NCBI RefSeq assembly: GCF_036059255.1
Contig: NZ_CP107947.1
Span: forward strand, 7,688,001 to 7,752,000
DNA from: Micromonospora sp. NBC_00389
Lineage (GTDB): Bacteria; Actinomycetota; Actinomycetes; Mycobacteriales; Micromonosporaceae
Length of the DNA: 64,000 bases
Direction of reading: 5' to 3'
Part shown: positions 44,887-55,014 of the stretch, in pieces
Numbering within the stretch: the stretch's first letter is position 1
Layout: each line of letters opens with the position of its first letter
The notes under the pieces: generated by a model
Told to the model about the DNA's origin: nothing
Seen by the model: the letters and a program-made list of their open reading frames with translations, nothing else
Database searches by the model: none
Made by a program: the position numbers and the translations under genes

Positions 44887-46490
44887 GCCGGTGCGCCTTC
44901 CATCAGGGACCCCGCCATCACGAGGTCGAGCACGGTGTTCTCGTCGAGTTCGCCGGCGGGGGCCTCGCGGATGACCCGCCCCTCCCGCATCACCAGCACC
45001 CGGTCGGCCAGGCCGAGCACCTCGGGCACCTCACTGGAGACCAGCAGCACCCCGACACCGCGAGCGGCCAGCCCGCGGATGACCTGGTACAGCTCGGCCC
45101 GGGCGCCGATGTCCACGCCCCGGGTCGGCTCGTCCAGCAGCAGCAGTTTGGTGTCGCCGAGCAGCCAGCGCCCGACCACCACCTTCTGCTGGTTGCCGCC
45201 GGAGAGGGTGCGTACCGGCCGGCGGACGTCACGCGGTCGCAGCTCCAGGCTCTCGGCGATCCGGTCCGCCTCGGCCTGCTCCGCGCCGGCGTTGGTGAAG
45301 CCGAGCCGGGCGTACCGGCCGAAGGTGGCCAGCGTGACGTTGCGGTAGATCGGCTCGCCGAGCAGCAGCGCCTGGCTCTTCCGCTCCTCCGGCGCCATGC
45401 CCATCCCAGCCCGGACCGCCGCGCCCACGCTGCCGGCCCGCAACGCCTTGCCGGCCATCCGGACCGTGCCGGCCTCGGCCCGCCGCGCGCCGTAGATGGT
45501 CTCCAGCAGCTCGGAGCGGCCGGAGCCGACCAGCCCGGCGATGCCCACGATCTCGCCGGCCCGGACGCTGAGTGACACGTCGGCGAACTCGCCCGGCCGG
45601 GTCAGCCCGTCGACCTGGAGCAACTCCACCCCGGCCGGGTCGTCCGCCGGGCGCTCGGGGAAGACGTACTCGATACTCCGGCCGGTCATCCGGCTGACCA
45701 GGTCGCGGGTGGGGGTGTCCCGAGCCGGCAGGTTCGCCGCGGTGGTCCGGCCGTCCTTGAGGACGGTGACCCGGTCGCCGATCTCGCGGATCTCCTCCAG
45801 CCGGTGGGAGATGTAGATGACGGCGATTCCCTGGGCGGTCAGCTCCCGGATGATCCGGAACAGGTTGCCCACCTCGTCGTGGGCCAGCACGGCGCTCGGC
45901 TCGTCCATGATGATCAGTCGTGCCTCGTGCGACAGCGCGCGGGCCATGCTGACGATCTGCTTGCCGGCCGCCGGCAGCGCCCGGACCATCCGGCCCGGTG
46001 GGATCTCGGCGTGGCCGAGCCGGCCGAGGATCTGCCGGGTCCGCCGGGCCATGTGCCCACGGCGGACGAAGCCCAGCCGGCGCGGCTCGTGGCCGAGGAA
46101 GGCGTTCTCCCCCACCGACAGGTCGTCGACCAGGTCCAGTTCCTGATAGATGGTGGCGATGCCGGCGCGCATGGCGGCCTGCGGGTTGGCGAAATTGACC
46201 GGCTCGCCCCGCCACTCGACCTGGCCGGAATCCGGGTGGTGCACCCCGGCCAGCACCTTGATCAGGGTGGACTTGCCGGCGCCGTTCTGCCCGAGCAGGC
46301 AGTGCACCTCGCCGGCGCGCACCTCCAGCTGCACGCCGTCGAGGGCGCGTACCCCGGGGAAGGTCTTGACCAGGTCGGTGAGGCGCAGGACCACCTCGCC
46401 AGCGACGGTGTCGGCGGGGGCTTCGACCAGCGGCGCCTCGGCGGCGGCGTCCGCCGGACCGGTGGCGACGTTCTCTTCGGGCTGGGCCAC
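44883..46490 (-). CDS. Sugar ABC transporter ATPase, two nucleotide-binding domains (RbsA-like)
   Basis: 535 residues from the GTG at 46490, chosen because AGGAGG lies 5 bases upstream; longer frames start inside the ROK gene. Two ABC domains: the first is complete (GQNGAGKSTL, Q-loop YQELDLVDDLS, LIIMDEPSAVL); the second has the degenerate Walker A of this family (GLVGSGRSELLE) with LSGGNQQKVVVGRWL and LLLLDEPTRGVDIGA. This is the normal RbsA/MglA/XylG plan. Acts on the cytoplasmic face with the permease. Confidence 0.93.
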   Translation of the reverse strand: MAQPEENVATGPADAAAEAPLVEAPADTVAGEVVLRLTDLVKTFPGVRALDGVQLEVRAGEVHCLLGQNGAGKSTLIKVLAGVHHPDSGQVEWRGEPVNFANPQAAMRAGIATIYQELDLVDDLSVGENAFLGHEPRRLGFVRRGHMARRTRQILGRLGHAEIPPGRMVRALPAAGKQIVSMARALSHEARLIIMDEPSAVLAHDEVGNLFRIIRELTAQGIAVIYISHRLEEIREIGDRVTVLKDGRTTAANLPARDTPTRDLVSRMTGRSIEYVFPERPADDPAGVELLQVDGLTRPGEFADVSLSVRAGEIVGIAGLVGSGRSELLETIYGARRAEAGTVRMAGKALRAGSVGAAVRAGMGMAPEERKSQALLLGEPIYRNVTLATFGRYARLGFTNAGAEQAEADRIAESLELRPRDVRRPVRTLSGGNQQKVVVGRWLLGDTKLLLLDEPTRGVDIGARAELYQVIRGLAARGVGVLLVSSEVPEVLGLADRVLVMREGRVIREAPAGELDENTVLDLVMAGSLMEGAPA

Positions 46491-46569
46491 GGTCTCCTCC
46501 TCGCTCACGACGGTTGTTCGGTTGGCGATTGCGGGCTCGCGGGCGTCGTCCCGGTCTGCGACTGCGGGT

Positions 46570-47748
46570 TCACGACGCCTCGCCGAAGGCGACGTCACTG
46601 GCGAGCACGGCCGCGCCGGCGACGCCGGCACGGCCACCAAGCTCGGACAGCACGACGGGCAGGTTGCCGGTGGCCAGCGGCAGCGACCGGCGGTAGACGA
46701 CGCTGCGGATCTCGGCGAGCAGGATGTGCCCGAGCTGGGCGAGCCCGCCGCCGATCACGATCATCGACGGGTTGGTGAAGCTGACCAGGCCGGCGAGCAC
46801 CCCGCCGACCCGCCGTCCGCCGTCGCGGATCAGCTGGATGCAGGTCACGTCCCCCTCGACGGCGCCCTCGGCGACGTCCAGCGCGGTGACCACACCGCGC
46901 AGGGCCATCCGCTCGGCCAGCGCCGGCGACACCCCGCTGCGGGCGGCGGCGATGGCGTCCTTGGCCAGTGCGGCACCGCTGAACAGTGCCTCCAGGCAGC
47001 CGACGTTGCCGCAGGAACACATCGGACCGTGCGAGTCGACCTGGATGTGGCCGATGTCCCCGGCGCAGCCGTCGGTGCCCCGGTAGACCTCGCCGGTGAG
47101 GTAGATGCCGCACCCTATTCCGGTGCCGATCTTCACGAAGAGGAAGTCGTCCACCGAGTGGGCGACCCCGCCGTGGCGCTCGCCGATCGCCATGATGTTG
47201 ACGTCGTTGTCGACGACCGCGGGGCAGCCGTGCTCCCGGCTGAGCAGCTCGCGCACCGGGAACCGGTCCCAGCCGGGCATGATCGGCGGCGAGACCGGGA
47301 CGCCGTCGCGGAAGCTGACCGGGCCGGGCACCCCGATGCCCACCGCGTCCAGCCGCTCGTACGCGCCGTCGACCCGGGCCTTGTGCAGCAGCTCGTTGAC
47401 CCGTTGCAGGGTCACCTTCGGTCCGTTGCGGATGTCGGCCGGTTCGGCGTAGTGGGCCACCGGTTCGAGTCGGCCGTTGACCACCTCGACGTCCATCGAG
47501 CTGGCGCCCAGGTCGACGGCCGCGAACCGCAGCTTCGGGTTCAGCTCGACCAGAGTGGAGCGGCGCCCGCCCCGGGACGCGGCGAGCCCGGCCTCGGCGA
47601 CGTAACCCAGAGCGACCAGTCGGTCCAGCTCGGCCAACAGGCGCGGGCGTGGCATCTGGAGCCGGTCACCCAGCTCTGCCCGGGACACGGCCCCCTCGTC
47701 GCGGAGTAACCGCAACAGCCGGACGTGCAGGGGGTCGACGGTCCGCAC
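46570..47748 (-). CDS. ROK-family transcriptional regulator
   Basis: 392 residues from the GTG at 47748. Winged helix (~5-60: AVSRAELGDRLQMPRPRLLAELDRL) joined to a ROK domain: FAAVDLGASSMDVEVV (phosphate loop), VGIGVPGPV, AVVDNDVN, FVKIGTGIGCGIYL, and the zinc site GHIQVDSHGPMCSCGNVGCLEAL with the CxCGxxGC cysteines. Such regulators repress sugar operons and release DNA on binding a sugar or cyclitol. First gene of the operon, 80 bases before the ATPase, so likely autoregulated through palindromes upstream of its start. Confidence 0.93.
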   Translation of the reverse strand: MRTVDPLHVRLLRLLRDEGAVSRAELGDRLQMPRPRLLAELDRLVALGYVAEAGLAASRGGRRSTLVELNPKLRFAAVDLGASSMDVEVVNGRLEPVAHYAEPADIRNGPKVTLQRVNELLHKARVDGAYERLDAVGIGVPGPVSFRDGVPVSPPIMPGWDRFPVRELLSREHGCPAVVDNDVNIMAIGERHGGVAHSVDDFLFVKIGTGIGCGIYLTGEVYRGTDGCAGDIGHIQVDSHGPMCSCGNVGCLEALFSGAALAKDAIAAARSGVSPALAERMALRGVVTALDVAEGAVEGDVTCIQLIRDGGRRVGGVLAGLVSFTNPSMIVIGGGLAQLGHILLAEIRSVVYRRSLPLATGNLPVVLSELGGRAGVAGAAVLASDVAFGEAS

Positions 47749-47776
47749 CGGGACTCACCTCTTCATCGGACTCGTT

Positions 47777-47813
47777 CACATCGGCGCAATGCCGATGTGT
47801 TGTGTCCGACACA
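47777..47813. promoter_or_regulatory. Two palindromes upstream of the ROK gene
   Basis: CACATCGGC-GCAAT-GCCGATGTG (47777-47799) is an exact 9-bp inverted repeat, and TGTGTC-C-GACACA (47801-47813) an exact 6-bp one, back to back 29-65 bases before the start codon. Good candidates for ROK operators; binding is inferred. Confidence 0.6.
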
Positions 47814-47864
47814 GTAGGAGCGTTCCGTACCGCGTGTCCAGAGCTTCAACCATTCTGATCCCAA

Positions 47865-47886
47865 CTTTTGTCCGAAAGAACAAAAG
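47865..47886. promoter_or_regulatory. AT-rich inverted repeat in the ROK promoter region
   Basis: CTTTTGT and ACAAAAG, exact 7-bp arms around CCGAAAGA, in an AT-rich patch (about 47850-47910) about 120 bases upstream of the ROK start. ROK operators often have A/T-rich arms of this TTTTGT type. This is the most promoter-like sequence in the intergenic region. Confidence 0.6.
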
Positions 47887-47958
47887 CTACTAGTTGATCA
47901 AGAAAAGGATCACCTGCCGCCCGCATCCGCTCTCCGGCTGTACCGCCGCAGGACACGA

Positions 47959-47996
47959 GACCGCCCCGCCAGCCGTTCTCCGGTGGCGGGGCGGTC
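47959..47996 (-). terminator. Hairpin terminator after the YihY-family gene
   Basis: 13-bp perfect stem GACCGCCCCGCCA / TGGCGGGGCGGTC with a 12-base loop, 11 bases past the stop codon at 48007. Confidence 0.85.
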
Positions 47997-48006
47997 GGAC
48001 CGTCGG

Positions 48007-49032
48007 TCAGCGGCGGCCGGCGGCGTTCCGCTTCTTCCTGAGCTTGCGGTCGTCGCGCAACTCGACGTACGGCTCGTCGTCGACCGGGTGGCCGGCCGAG
48101 ATGGCCCGGCCGCGCTCCAGCTCTGCGTCGAACTCGGCGCCCAACAGGATCGCGATGTTGCTCAGCCAGAGCCAGACCAAGAAGATGATCACCCCGGCCA
48201 GCGCCCCGTACGTCTTGTTGTACGAGCCGAAGTTGCTCACATAGAAGGCGAACAGGCCGGAGATCACCAGCCAGATCACCACGGCCAGCACGCCACCCGG
48301 GCTGACCCAGCGGAACCCGCCGTGCCGCGCGTTCGGCGAAGCCCAGTAGAGGATCGCGAACATCAGGCTGACCAGGATCAGCAGCACCGGCCACTTCGCG
48401 ATGTTCCAGACCGTGACCGCCGTCTCGCCCAACCCGACCGCGTTCCCGACCAGTTCTGCGAGGCGGCCGGTGAAGACCACGATCACCGCACAGGCCAGCA
48501 GCAGCACGCCGATCACCGCCGTGACGCCGACCCGGATCGGCAGCGTCTTCCAGATCGGTCGCCCCTCCGGCACGTCATAGATGGTGTTGGAGGCGCGCAT
48601 GAACGCGGCGATGTACCCGGAGGCGGACCAGAACGCGGCCAGCAGACCGATGATCGCCGCGATGCTGGCCAGCCCGCCGTTCTGCTGGGCCTGGTTGATC
48701 GCGTCCGTGATGATCTGCTGGATGTTCCCCTCCGGCACCGCCTGGTTGACGGTGTCCTTGACGCCCTCGGTGGCGCCGTCGCCGAGCAGGCCGAGCAGGG
48801 AGATCAGCACCAGCACCCCGGGGAAGATGGACAACACCCCGTAGTAGGTCAGCGCCGCGGCCCAGTCGGTCAGGCTGTCGTCCTGGAACTCTGTGACCGT
48901 CCGGCGCAGAGCCGCCTTCCAGCCGCTGCCGGGCAGGTCGGTGGGGCTGTCCGGCCCGGCGTCGGGACCGACCGGCGCGCTGGCGGAGTCACGCTCACGC
49001 CCGCGGTCGGCGGATGACTCGTCGGAGGCCAT
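48007..49032 (-). CDS. YihY/virulence-factor BrkB family membrane protein
   Basis: 341 residues, six helices. Family signature DWAAALTYYGVLSIFPGVLVL at the first helix, AFWSASGYIAAFMRASNTIYD, and the last block SYNKTYGALAGVIIFLVWLWLSNIAILLGAEFDAEL. A disordered acidic lead (~35 residues) and a basic tail face the cytoplasm. Function in actinobacteria is not settled (a possible transporter or lipid-related protein). Single gene with its own terminator. Confidence 0.93.
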   Translation of the reverse strand: MASDESSADRGRERDSASAPVGPDAGPDSPTDLPGSGWKAALRRTVTEFQDDSLTDWAAALTYYGVLSIFPGVLVLISLLGLLGDGATEGVKDTVNQAVPEGNIQQIITDAINQAQQNGGLASIAAIIGLLAAFWSASGYIAAFMRASNTIYDVPEGRPIWKTLPIRVGVTAVIGVLLLACAVIVVFTGRLAELVGNAVGLGETAVTVWNIAKWPVLLILVSLMFAILYWASPNARHGGFRWVSPGGVLAVVIWLVISGLFAFYVSNFGSYNKTYGALAGVIIFLVWLWLSNIAILLGAEFDAELERGRAISAGHPVDDEPYVELRDDRKLRKKRNAAGRR

Positions 49033-49095
49033 TGCCCCTCCTCACTGTCGGCGATGTTGCCTCCGACATGCCCCGCAGGAGGCGCCGGGTAACCC

Positions 49096-49905
49096 CTACT
49101 TGTAGAGCAACCTGCCCATCCGGCGCGAGGCGACCAGCAGGCCGAGCGCCATCATCGCCAGCAGGTAGAGCACGTCGAGCAGCCAGGACCAACCGCTGCC
49201 ACCCAACGCGAGACCACGGATCAGGTGCACCGACCGGTAGAGCGGGGTGACCTCGATCAGCCAGTGCAGCAGGGTCGGATAGGCCTGCGCCGGCACGAAC
49301 GTGCCGGAGAAGAGGAAGAGGGTGAACTGGGCGGACCCCATCAGGTCGAAATCCTGCCAGCTACGCATGAAGGTGGAGAGCGCCATGCCGAGCGCGCCGA
49401 ACGCGAACCCGACCAGCACGGCGGCCGGGAGAGCGGTCAGCGCCCGGGGGACGGTGGTCAGGCCCAGCGCGATCATCACCCCGAGGAACGCTGCCGAGTA
49501 GGCGCTGCCGCGCAGCATCGCCCAGCCCAACTCGCCGACGGCGATCTCGAACGGCCGTACCGGGGTGGCGATCATCCCGTCGTACAGCTTCATGTACTTC
49601 ATCTTGCCGAAGAAATTGAAAGTCGTCTCCGCGAGCGCCCCGGTCATCGCCGAGGAGGCGAGCATCGCCGGGGCCACGAACTCGGCGTACGAGACCAGCC
49701 GCCCATCGGGCAGCGGCAGGTCGCCGACCAGCGTCCCGACGCCCACCCCGATCGAGAACAGATAGAGCAGTGGCTCCACGAAGCCGGAGAGCAGCAGCAA
49801 CCAGTAGACGGACTTCAGGGCCGCGACGTTGCGCTCGACCACCGACGCCGAACGCCGGGACGCGGCGGAGACGTCGACCAGCCGAGGCAGGATCAGCGTG
49901 ACCAC
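49096..49905 (-). CDS. ABC-2 type exporter permease
   Basis: 269 residues, six helices in the DrrB-like ABC2_membrane arrangement: YWLLLLSGFVEPLLYLFSIG first, VAPAMLASSAMTGALAETTFN, and FTLFLFSGTFVPAQAYPTLL. It follows the second permease by 10 bases and works with the ATPase encoded at 51593-52525 as an asymmetric exporter (two different permeases, one ATPase). Substrate unknown. Confidence 0.9.
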   Translation of the reverse strand: MVTLILPRLVDVSAASRRSASVVERNVAALKSVYWLLLLSGFVEPLLYLFSIGVGVGTLVGDLPLPDGRLVSYAEFVAPAMLASSAMTGALAETTFNFFGKMKYMKLYDGMIATPVRPFEIAVGELGWAMLRGSAYSAAFLGVMIALGLTTVPRALTALPAAVLVGFAFGALGMALSTFMRSWQDFDLMGSAQFTLFLFSGTFVPAQAYPTLLHWLIEVTPLYRSVHLIRGLALGGSGWSWLLDVLYLLAMMALGLLVASRRMGRLLYK

Positions 49906-49915
49906 GACATTCTCC

Positions 49916-50731
49916 CTAGACGACGAGCTTGCGACGGAACGCGCGCAGCGCCAGCAACCAGCCGCCGAGGGCCCAGGCCGCCAGGTAGAGCAGGTGCCCG
50001 GCGATCGACCACTGTGGTGCGACGCCGAGCGTGGCCGCGCGGCAGAGGTCGACGGCGTGCCAGAGCGGTGTCAGGTACGCCAGCCAGCGCAGCGCCTCGG
50101 GCAGCGACTCGACCGGGAAGAACACCCCGGCGAAGAGCGTCATCGGGATGACCGCGAACCGGAACAGCATCGCCAGCCAACTGTCGCTGGACACCGACGC
50201 GGTGTACGCGAATGTCGGCGCGGCCATGGCCAGCCCGAGCAGTGCCACCACCGGCAGGGTGGCCACCGCCCAGGGCGACCGCAGCGCCCCGAACAGCCCG
50301 GTGACCAGCAGGAACGCCGCGATCGTGGTGAGCACCCGGAACAGCACGAAGGCCAGGTGCCCGGCCACGATGTCGCCCACCCGCAGCGGCGACGCGCTCT
50401 GCGCGAAGTATGTCTTGACCCACTGGAAGTTGCTGAACACCGGCCACGTCGAGTCGCCGACGGTCACCTGGAGGGCGGTCGAGGCGATCAGCCCGGGGAC
50501 CAGCCAGTCGAGGTAACGCACGCCGCCGACGCCCTGGTCGATGTAGGCGCCGACGCCCACCCCGAAGCCGAGCACCGTCAACACCGGCAGCAGGAACGAG
50601 GAGAACACCCCGGCCCGCCAGGTGCGTCGTAACCCCACCAGGTAGTGCTCGAACACGGCGTACGCCGGGACCCAGGGGAAACCCGGCCGAGCCCGCTCGC
50701 GCGCCGATCCCGCCACGCTCACCACGACCAC
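49916..50731 (-). CDS. ABC-2 type exporter permease, partner
   Basis: 271 residues. Same fold as its downstream neighbour: VFSSFLLPVLTVLGFGVGVGA first, VPGLIASTALQVTVGDSTW, and LFRFAVIPMTLFAGVFFPVESLPEALRWLAYLTPLWHAVDL. Several in-frame GTG codons near the 5' end make the exact start uncertain by up to six codons. Probably heterodimerises with the product of 49096-49905. Confidence 0.9.
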   Translation of the reverse strand: MVVVSVAGSARERARPGFPWVPAYAVFEHYLVGLRRTWRAGVFSSFLLPVLTVLGFGVGVGAYIDQGVGGVRYLDWLVPGLIASTALQVTVGDSTWPVFSNFQWVKTYFAQSASPLRVGDIVAGHLAFVLFRVLTTIAAFLLVTGLFGALRSPWAVATLPVVALLGLAMAAPTFAYTASVSSDSWLAMLFRFAVIPMTLFAGVFFPVESLPEALRWLAYLTPLWHAVDLCRAATLGVAPQWSIAGHLLYLAAWALGGWLLALRAFRRKLVV

Positions 50732-50936
50732 CCCCGCCCCACCGTGCCTGCCACCACGACCTTCCTACCCCCGGGGTACGACAGGCCGCCGGTCACCCTA
50801 CGGCGACCTCCCCTGACCTGTCCCCCCGTTTCCGCCGGCGCCGCCAAGCACGATGGGGCGCGTCTCGCACCCACCGTCGGACAGGTGCGAGCCGGCGGCG
50901 GGGCGGGTGCACGCCGAGGCGGGTGCGGCGGCGGGA

Positions 50937-51479
50937 TCAGCCGCGCCGGGGGGCGCGGACCAGCGCCTGTACGGCGTAGCCGAGCAGCAGCACCCCCGCG
51001 CCGGTGCCGACCACCACACCGGCCGACACCGCCGAGGCGAGCGCGACGACGAGCCCCGCCGCCGCCAGCACGCACATCGCGATGCCGAGTGGCCGGAGCA
51101 GCGGGTCTCGCAACAGCGGGGCGAGCGGGAAGAAGTGCAGCCCGACCACCGCACAGACCAGCACCGGGATGTACTCGGACCAGCCGGCGGCGGCCAGCAG
51201 GACGGCGCCCACCCCGGCGGCGGCGAACTCTACGACGACGATGAGCACGTACCGCCGGTTGGTCGCCCGGTCCCCCGCTCCGCCGGCGGCGCCCCGGGGG
51301 CGGCCCGACACCACGCCGCCCACCACGGCCGTGATCATGGAGGCCACGCTGCCCACCACCAGCAGTGCGCGCCACGGCTGCTCCGCCGCCGGCACGCTGA
51401 ACCAGACTGTGGCGAAGAAGCCCAGGTAGAGGGCGGTCAACCCGGCCTGATGCCGGCTGTTGGTCGGCAGGTTGGACAT
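50937..51479 (-). CDS. Hypothetical multi-helix membrane protein in the exporter locus
   Basis: 180 residues from the ATG at 51479. Six hydrophobic segments (ALYLGFFATVWFSVPAA; LLVVGSVASMITAVVGG; YVLIVVVEFAAAGVGAVLLAAAG; YIPVLVCAVVGLHFFPLA; LGIAMCVLAAAGLVVAL; VVVGTGAGVLLLGYAVQAL). No named family recognised. It sits between the ATPase and the permeases of the exporter; accessory role possible but the 113- and 205-base gaps argue against tight coupling. Confidence 0.75.
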   Translation of the reverse strand: MSNLPTNSRHQAGLTALYLGFFATVWFSVPAAEQPWRALLVVGSVASMITAVVGGVVSGRPRGAAGGAGDRATNRRYVLIVVVEFAAAGVGAVLLAAAGWSEYIPVLVCAVVGLHFFPLAPLLRDPLLRPLGIAMCVLAAAGLVVALASAVSAGVVVGTGAGVLLLGYAVQALVRAPRRG

Positions 51480-51592
51480 GAAACCCCCATGGTCTGCTGC
51501 CGGTCGGGCGGACGCGCTCACCGGGCTGCCGATGCTACGCAAGATCACAACGCGCCACTGACCCGACCGGCGGGCTCGGGCGCGGGCGCGGG

Positions 51593-52525
<933 letters not shown>

Positions 52526-52653
52526 CGCCCGACCCTAGCGGCCAGGTCCGACAGCTCTCCAGGCAAATTCGACGCCGGTCGAGGCGGCGGCGCCGACACC
52601 CGACCTGCCCGCGGCGAAACGCCCGTCGATGCCCCACCTGATAGTCGATCGAC

Positions 52654-55014
52654 GTGTATCGTCCCCTCGTGTCGCCCACCCGTTCGCCCGACGGTTCGCC
52701 ACCACCCGCACAACCAGCCGACTCCCCCACCAGCGAGCCCGATCCAGGCACCGGCGGTGCACCACCCCGGCAGGCTGCGCCAGCCGAGACCAAGGCCATG
52801 GCTGCGCCAGCCGGGGCCGAGACCGTCGCTGCGCCAGCCGGGCCCGAGGCCGCCGTGGCCGACCCGCCCGGCAACACCGACCAGGCCGGGCGCATCGACG
52901 GCGACGATGCGCGCACCGACCCCGAGCGGACGACGCGCGACCTGGCCGCCCAGTTCGAGGACGAGAAGCCGGGCCGGGTGTTGTCCGGGCCGGCCGGCCT
53001 GCTCCTCACCGCGGCGGCGCTGGCGGCCAGCGGGTTGGCCCTCTGGCAGGTGTTCCGCCCGCTGGCGCAGGGCAGCAAGTACTACTTGATCATCTTCCTG
53101 GCGCTCGTACTGCCGCTGGTCTTTCTGGCCTACCCGGCCGACCTGCGGCTGCGGACCCGGCTGCTGGCCTGGCGGCGTCGCACCAGCCGGCCGGTCGACC
53201 CGGGCCTGCCGCGTCCGGCCCCGACGCGACCCACCGCGGTGGACTGGGCCCTGGTCGCGCTGGCAGTGGCCGGCTGCCTCTACCCCGTGCTGCCGATCTG
53301 GATCGGTACGGGTGGCGGCGGCTACAACGCCTTCCTCGACCGGCAGGGCCTGCTCGTGCCGCTGGACCTGGTGATGGGCACCCTCCTGCTGCTCCTGCTG
53401 CTGGAGGCGTGCCGGCGGACCACCGGGTGGATCCTGCCCGCGGTCTGCCTGCTGTTCCTCGGCTACGGCTACTACGGCGGGCTGTTGCCGCAGTCCTGGC
53501 CGGTCGCCCACTCCGGGCTCGACTTCAGCCAACTGGTCGACGCGTTCTACAACTCCGACAGCGGCTTCTACGGCACCCCGCTGGACGTGGCCGCCTCGTA
53601 CATCGTGCTGTTCACCATCTACGGCGCGGTGCTGGAGCTGTCCGGTGCCGGGCGGTTCTTCGTCGAGCTGTCGGCGGCCGCGTTCCGCCGCTCGCGCACC
53701 GCCGCCGGGCGGACCGCGGTGGCCTCCGGATTCCTGCTCGGCACCGTCTCCGGCTCCGGTGCCGCGACGACGGTGAGCATCGGCGCGGTCACCTGGCCAC
53801 TGCTGCGTCGCGCCGGCTATCCCCCGGAGCGGGCCGGCGGCATGCTGGCGGCGGCCGGGGTGGGCGCGATCCTCTCCCCACCAACCCTGGGAGCGGCGGC
53901 GTTCATCATCGCCGAGTACCTGGGCGTCTCGTACCTGCAGGTGCTCGGCTGGGCCACCGTGCCGACGGTGCTCTACTACCTCGGCATCCTGCTCGCCGTG
54001 GAGATCGACGCACGGCGCTCCGGCGTACGCCCGGTGGTGATCGACGTCGCCTCGCCGTGGCGCCTACTGGGCCGGTTCGGCTACCACTTCGCCTCGCTGA
54101 TCGCCATCATCGTGCTCCTCGCCGTCGGCGTGTCCGCGACGAGAGCGGTCGTCTTCGCCACCCTCCTGGCGGCTGCGCTCTCCTTCCTGGACCGTACGCA
54201 CCGGCTCACCCCGGGCCGGCTGATGGCCGCGCTCGTCACCGGCGTACGCGGCGTGCTCGCGGTGACCGCCGTCTGCGCCGCCGCCGGCATCATCACGGCG
54301 ACCACGACGAAGACCGGCCTCGGGCCGCAGGCGGCGGCGCTGCTGGTCGGCGGGGCGAAGGCGGTCACCTCGGACCCGACCCTCGTGCTGGTGCTCACCG
54401 CGCTGCTCGCGGCCGTCGCCCTCACTCTGCTGGGCCTGGCCGTGCCGGTCACCGCCTCGTTCGTGATCGGTTGGGTGATCGTCGGCCCGGCACTGCTCGA
54501 CCTGGGCGTGACGGCACCGGCCGCCGCGATGTTCGTCTTCTACTTCGCGGTCCTGTCCGAGGTGTCCCCACCGACCGCGCTCGCGGCGGTGGCCGCCGCC
54601 GCGGTCACCGGCGGTCGGCTGGTGCCGACCATGTGGCAGACCCTGCGCTACGCGCTGCCGGCCTACCTGACCCCGATCGCCTTCGTGATCACGCCGGCCG
54701 GGCTCGGCCTGCTCGGCATCGGCGGCGTGCAGCGGATCGTCTTCGCCGGCCTGGTCACCGCGCTCAGCGTGGCCGTGCTCGCCGTCGCCGCCGGTGGATG
54801 GCTGCCCGGCGTTGGTCCCGCCGGCGCCCCGGAGCGTGTGCTCGGTGCACTCGCCGGCGTGACGCTGCTCTGGCTCGAACCCGTACCGGTCACGGTCGGC
54901 GCCGCGCTGGCCGCCGTCGCGGTGGCGGGAGTGTTCGTACGACGCGGATCCGCCGGCCGGGCCGGCGGGCGGCCAGCCGGTTCACCAGCGAACCTCCGGG
55001 AGGAGAAACTGTGA
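52654..55014 (+). CDS. TRAP transporter fused permease (TAXI type)
   Basis: 786 residues. A disordered Pro/Ala-rich lead (~1-95, with imperfect AAPAG repeats) precedes the 4TM (DctQ-like) and 12TM (DctM-like) parts fused in one chain, as in TAXI-TRAP systems: GFLLGTVSGSGAATTVSIGAV, GGMLAAAGVGAILSPPTLGAAAFIIAEYL, VPVTASFVIGWVIVGPALLDL and VSPPTALAAVAAAAVTGG. Sodium- or proton-driven uptake of organic acids. Divergent from the exporter ATPase. The lead is longer than usual for the family. Confidence 0.93.
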   Translation: MYRPLVSPTRSPDGSPPPAQPADSPTSEPDPGTGGAPPRQAAPAETKAMAAPAGAETVAAPAGPEAAVADPPGNTDQAGRIDGDDARTDPERTTRDLAAQFEDEKPGRVLSGPAGLLLTAAALAASGLALWQVFRPLAQGSKYYLIIFLALVLPLVFLAYPADLRLRTRLLAWRRRTSRPVDPGLPRPAPTRPTAVDWALVALAVAGCLYPVLPIWIGTGGGGYNAFLDRQGLLVPLDLVMGTLLLLLLLEACRRTTGWILPAVCLLFLGYGYYGGLLPQSWPVAHSGLDFSQLVDAFYNSDSGFYGTPLDVAASYIVLFTIYGAVLELSGAGRFFVELSAAAFRRSRTAAGRTAVASGFLLGTVSGSGAATTVSIGAVTWPLLRRAGYPPERAGGMLAAAGVGAILSPPTLGAAAFIIAEYLGVSYLQVLGWATVPTVLYYLGILLAVEIDARRSGVRPVVIDVASPWRLLGRFGYHFASLIAIIVLLAVGVSATRAVVFATLLAAALSFLDRTHRLTPGRLMAALVTGVRGVLAVTAVCAAAGIITATTTKTGLGPQAAALLVGGAKAVTSDPTLVLVLTALLAAVALTLLGLAVPVTASFVIGWVIVGPALLDLGVTAPAAAMFVFYFAVLSEVSPPTALAAVAAAAVTGGRLVPTMWQTLRYALPAYLTPIAFVITPAGLGLLGIGGVQRIVFAGLVTALSVAVLAVAAGGWLPGVGPAGAPERVLGALAGVTLLWLEPVPVTVGAALAAVAVAGVFVRRGSAGRAGGRPAGSPANLREEKL

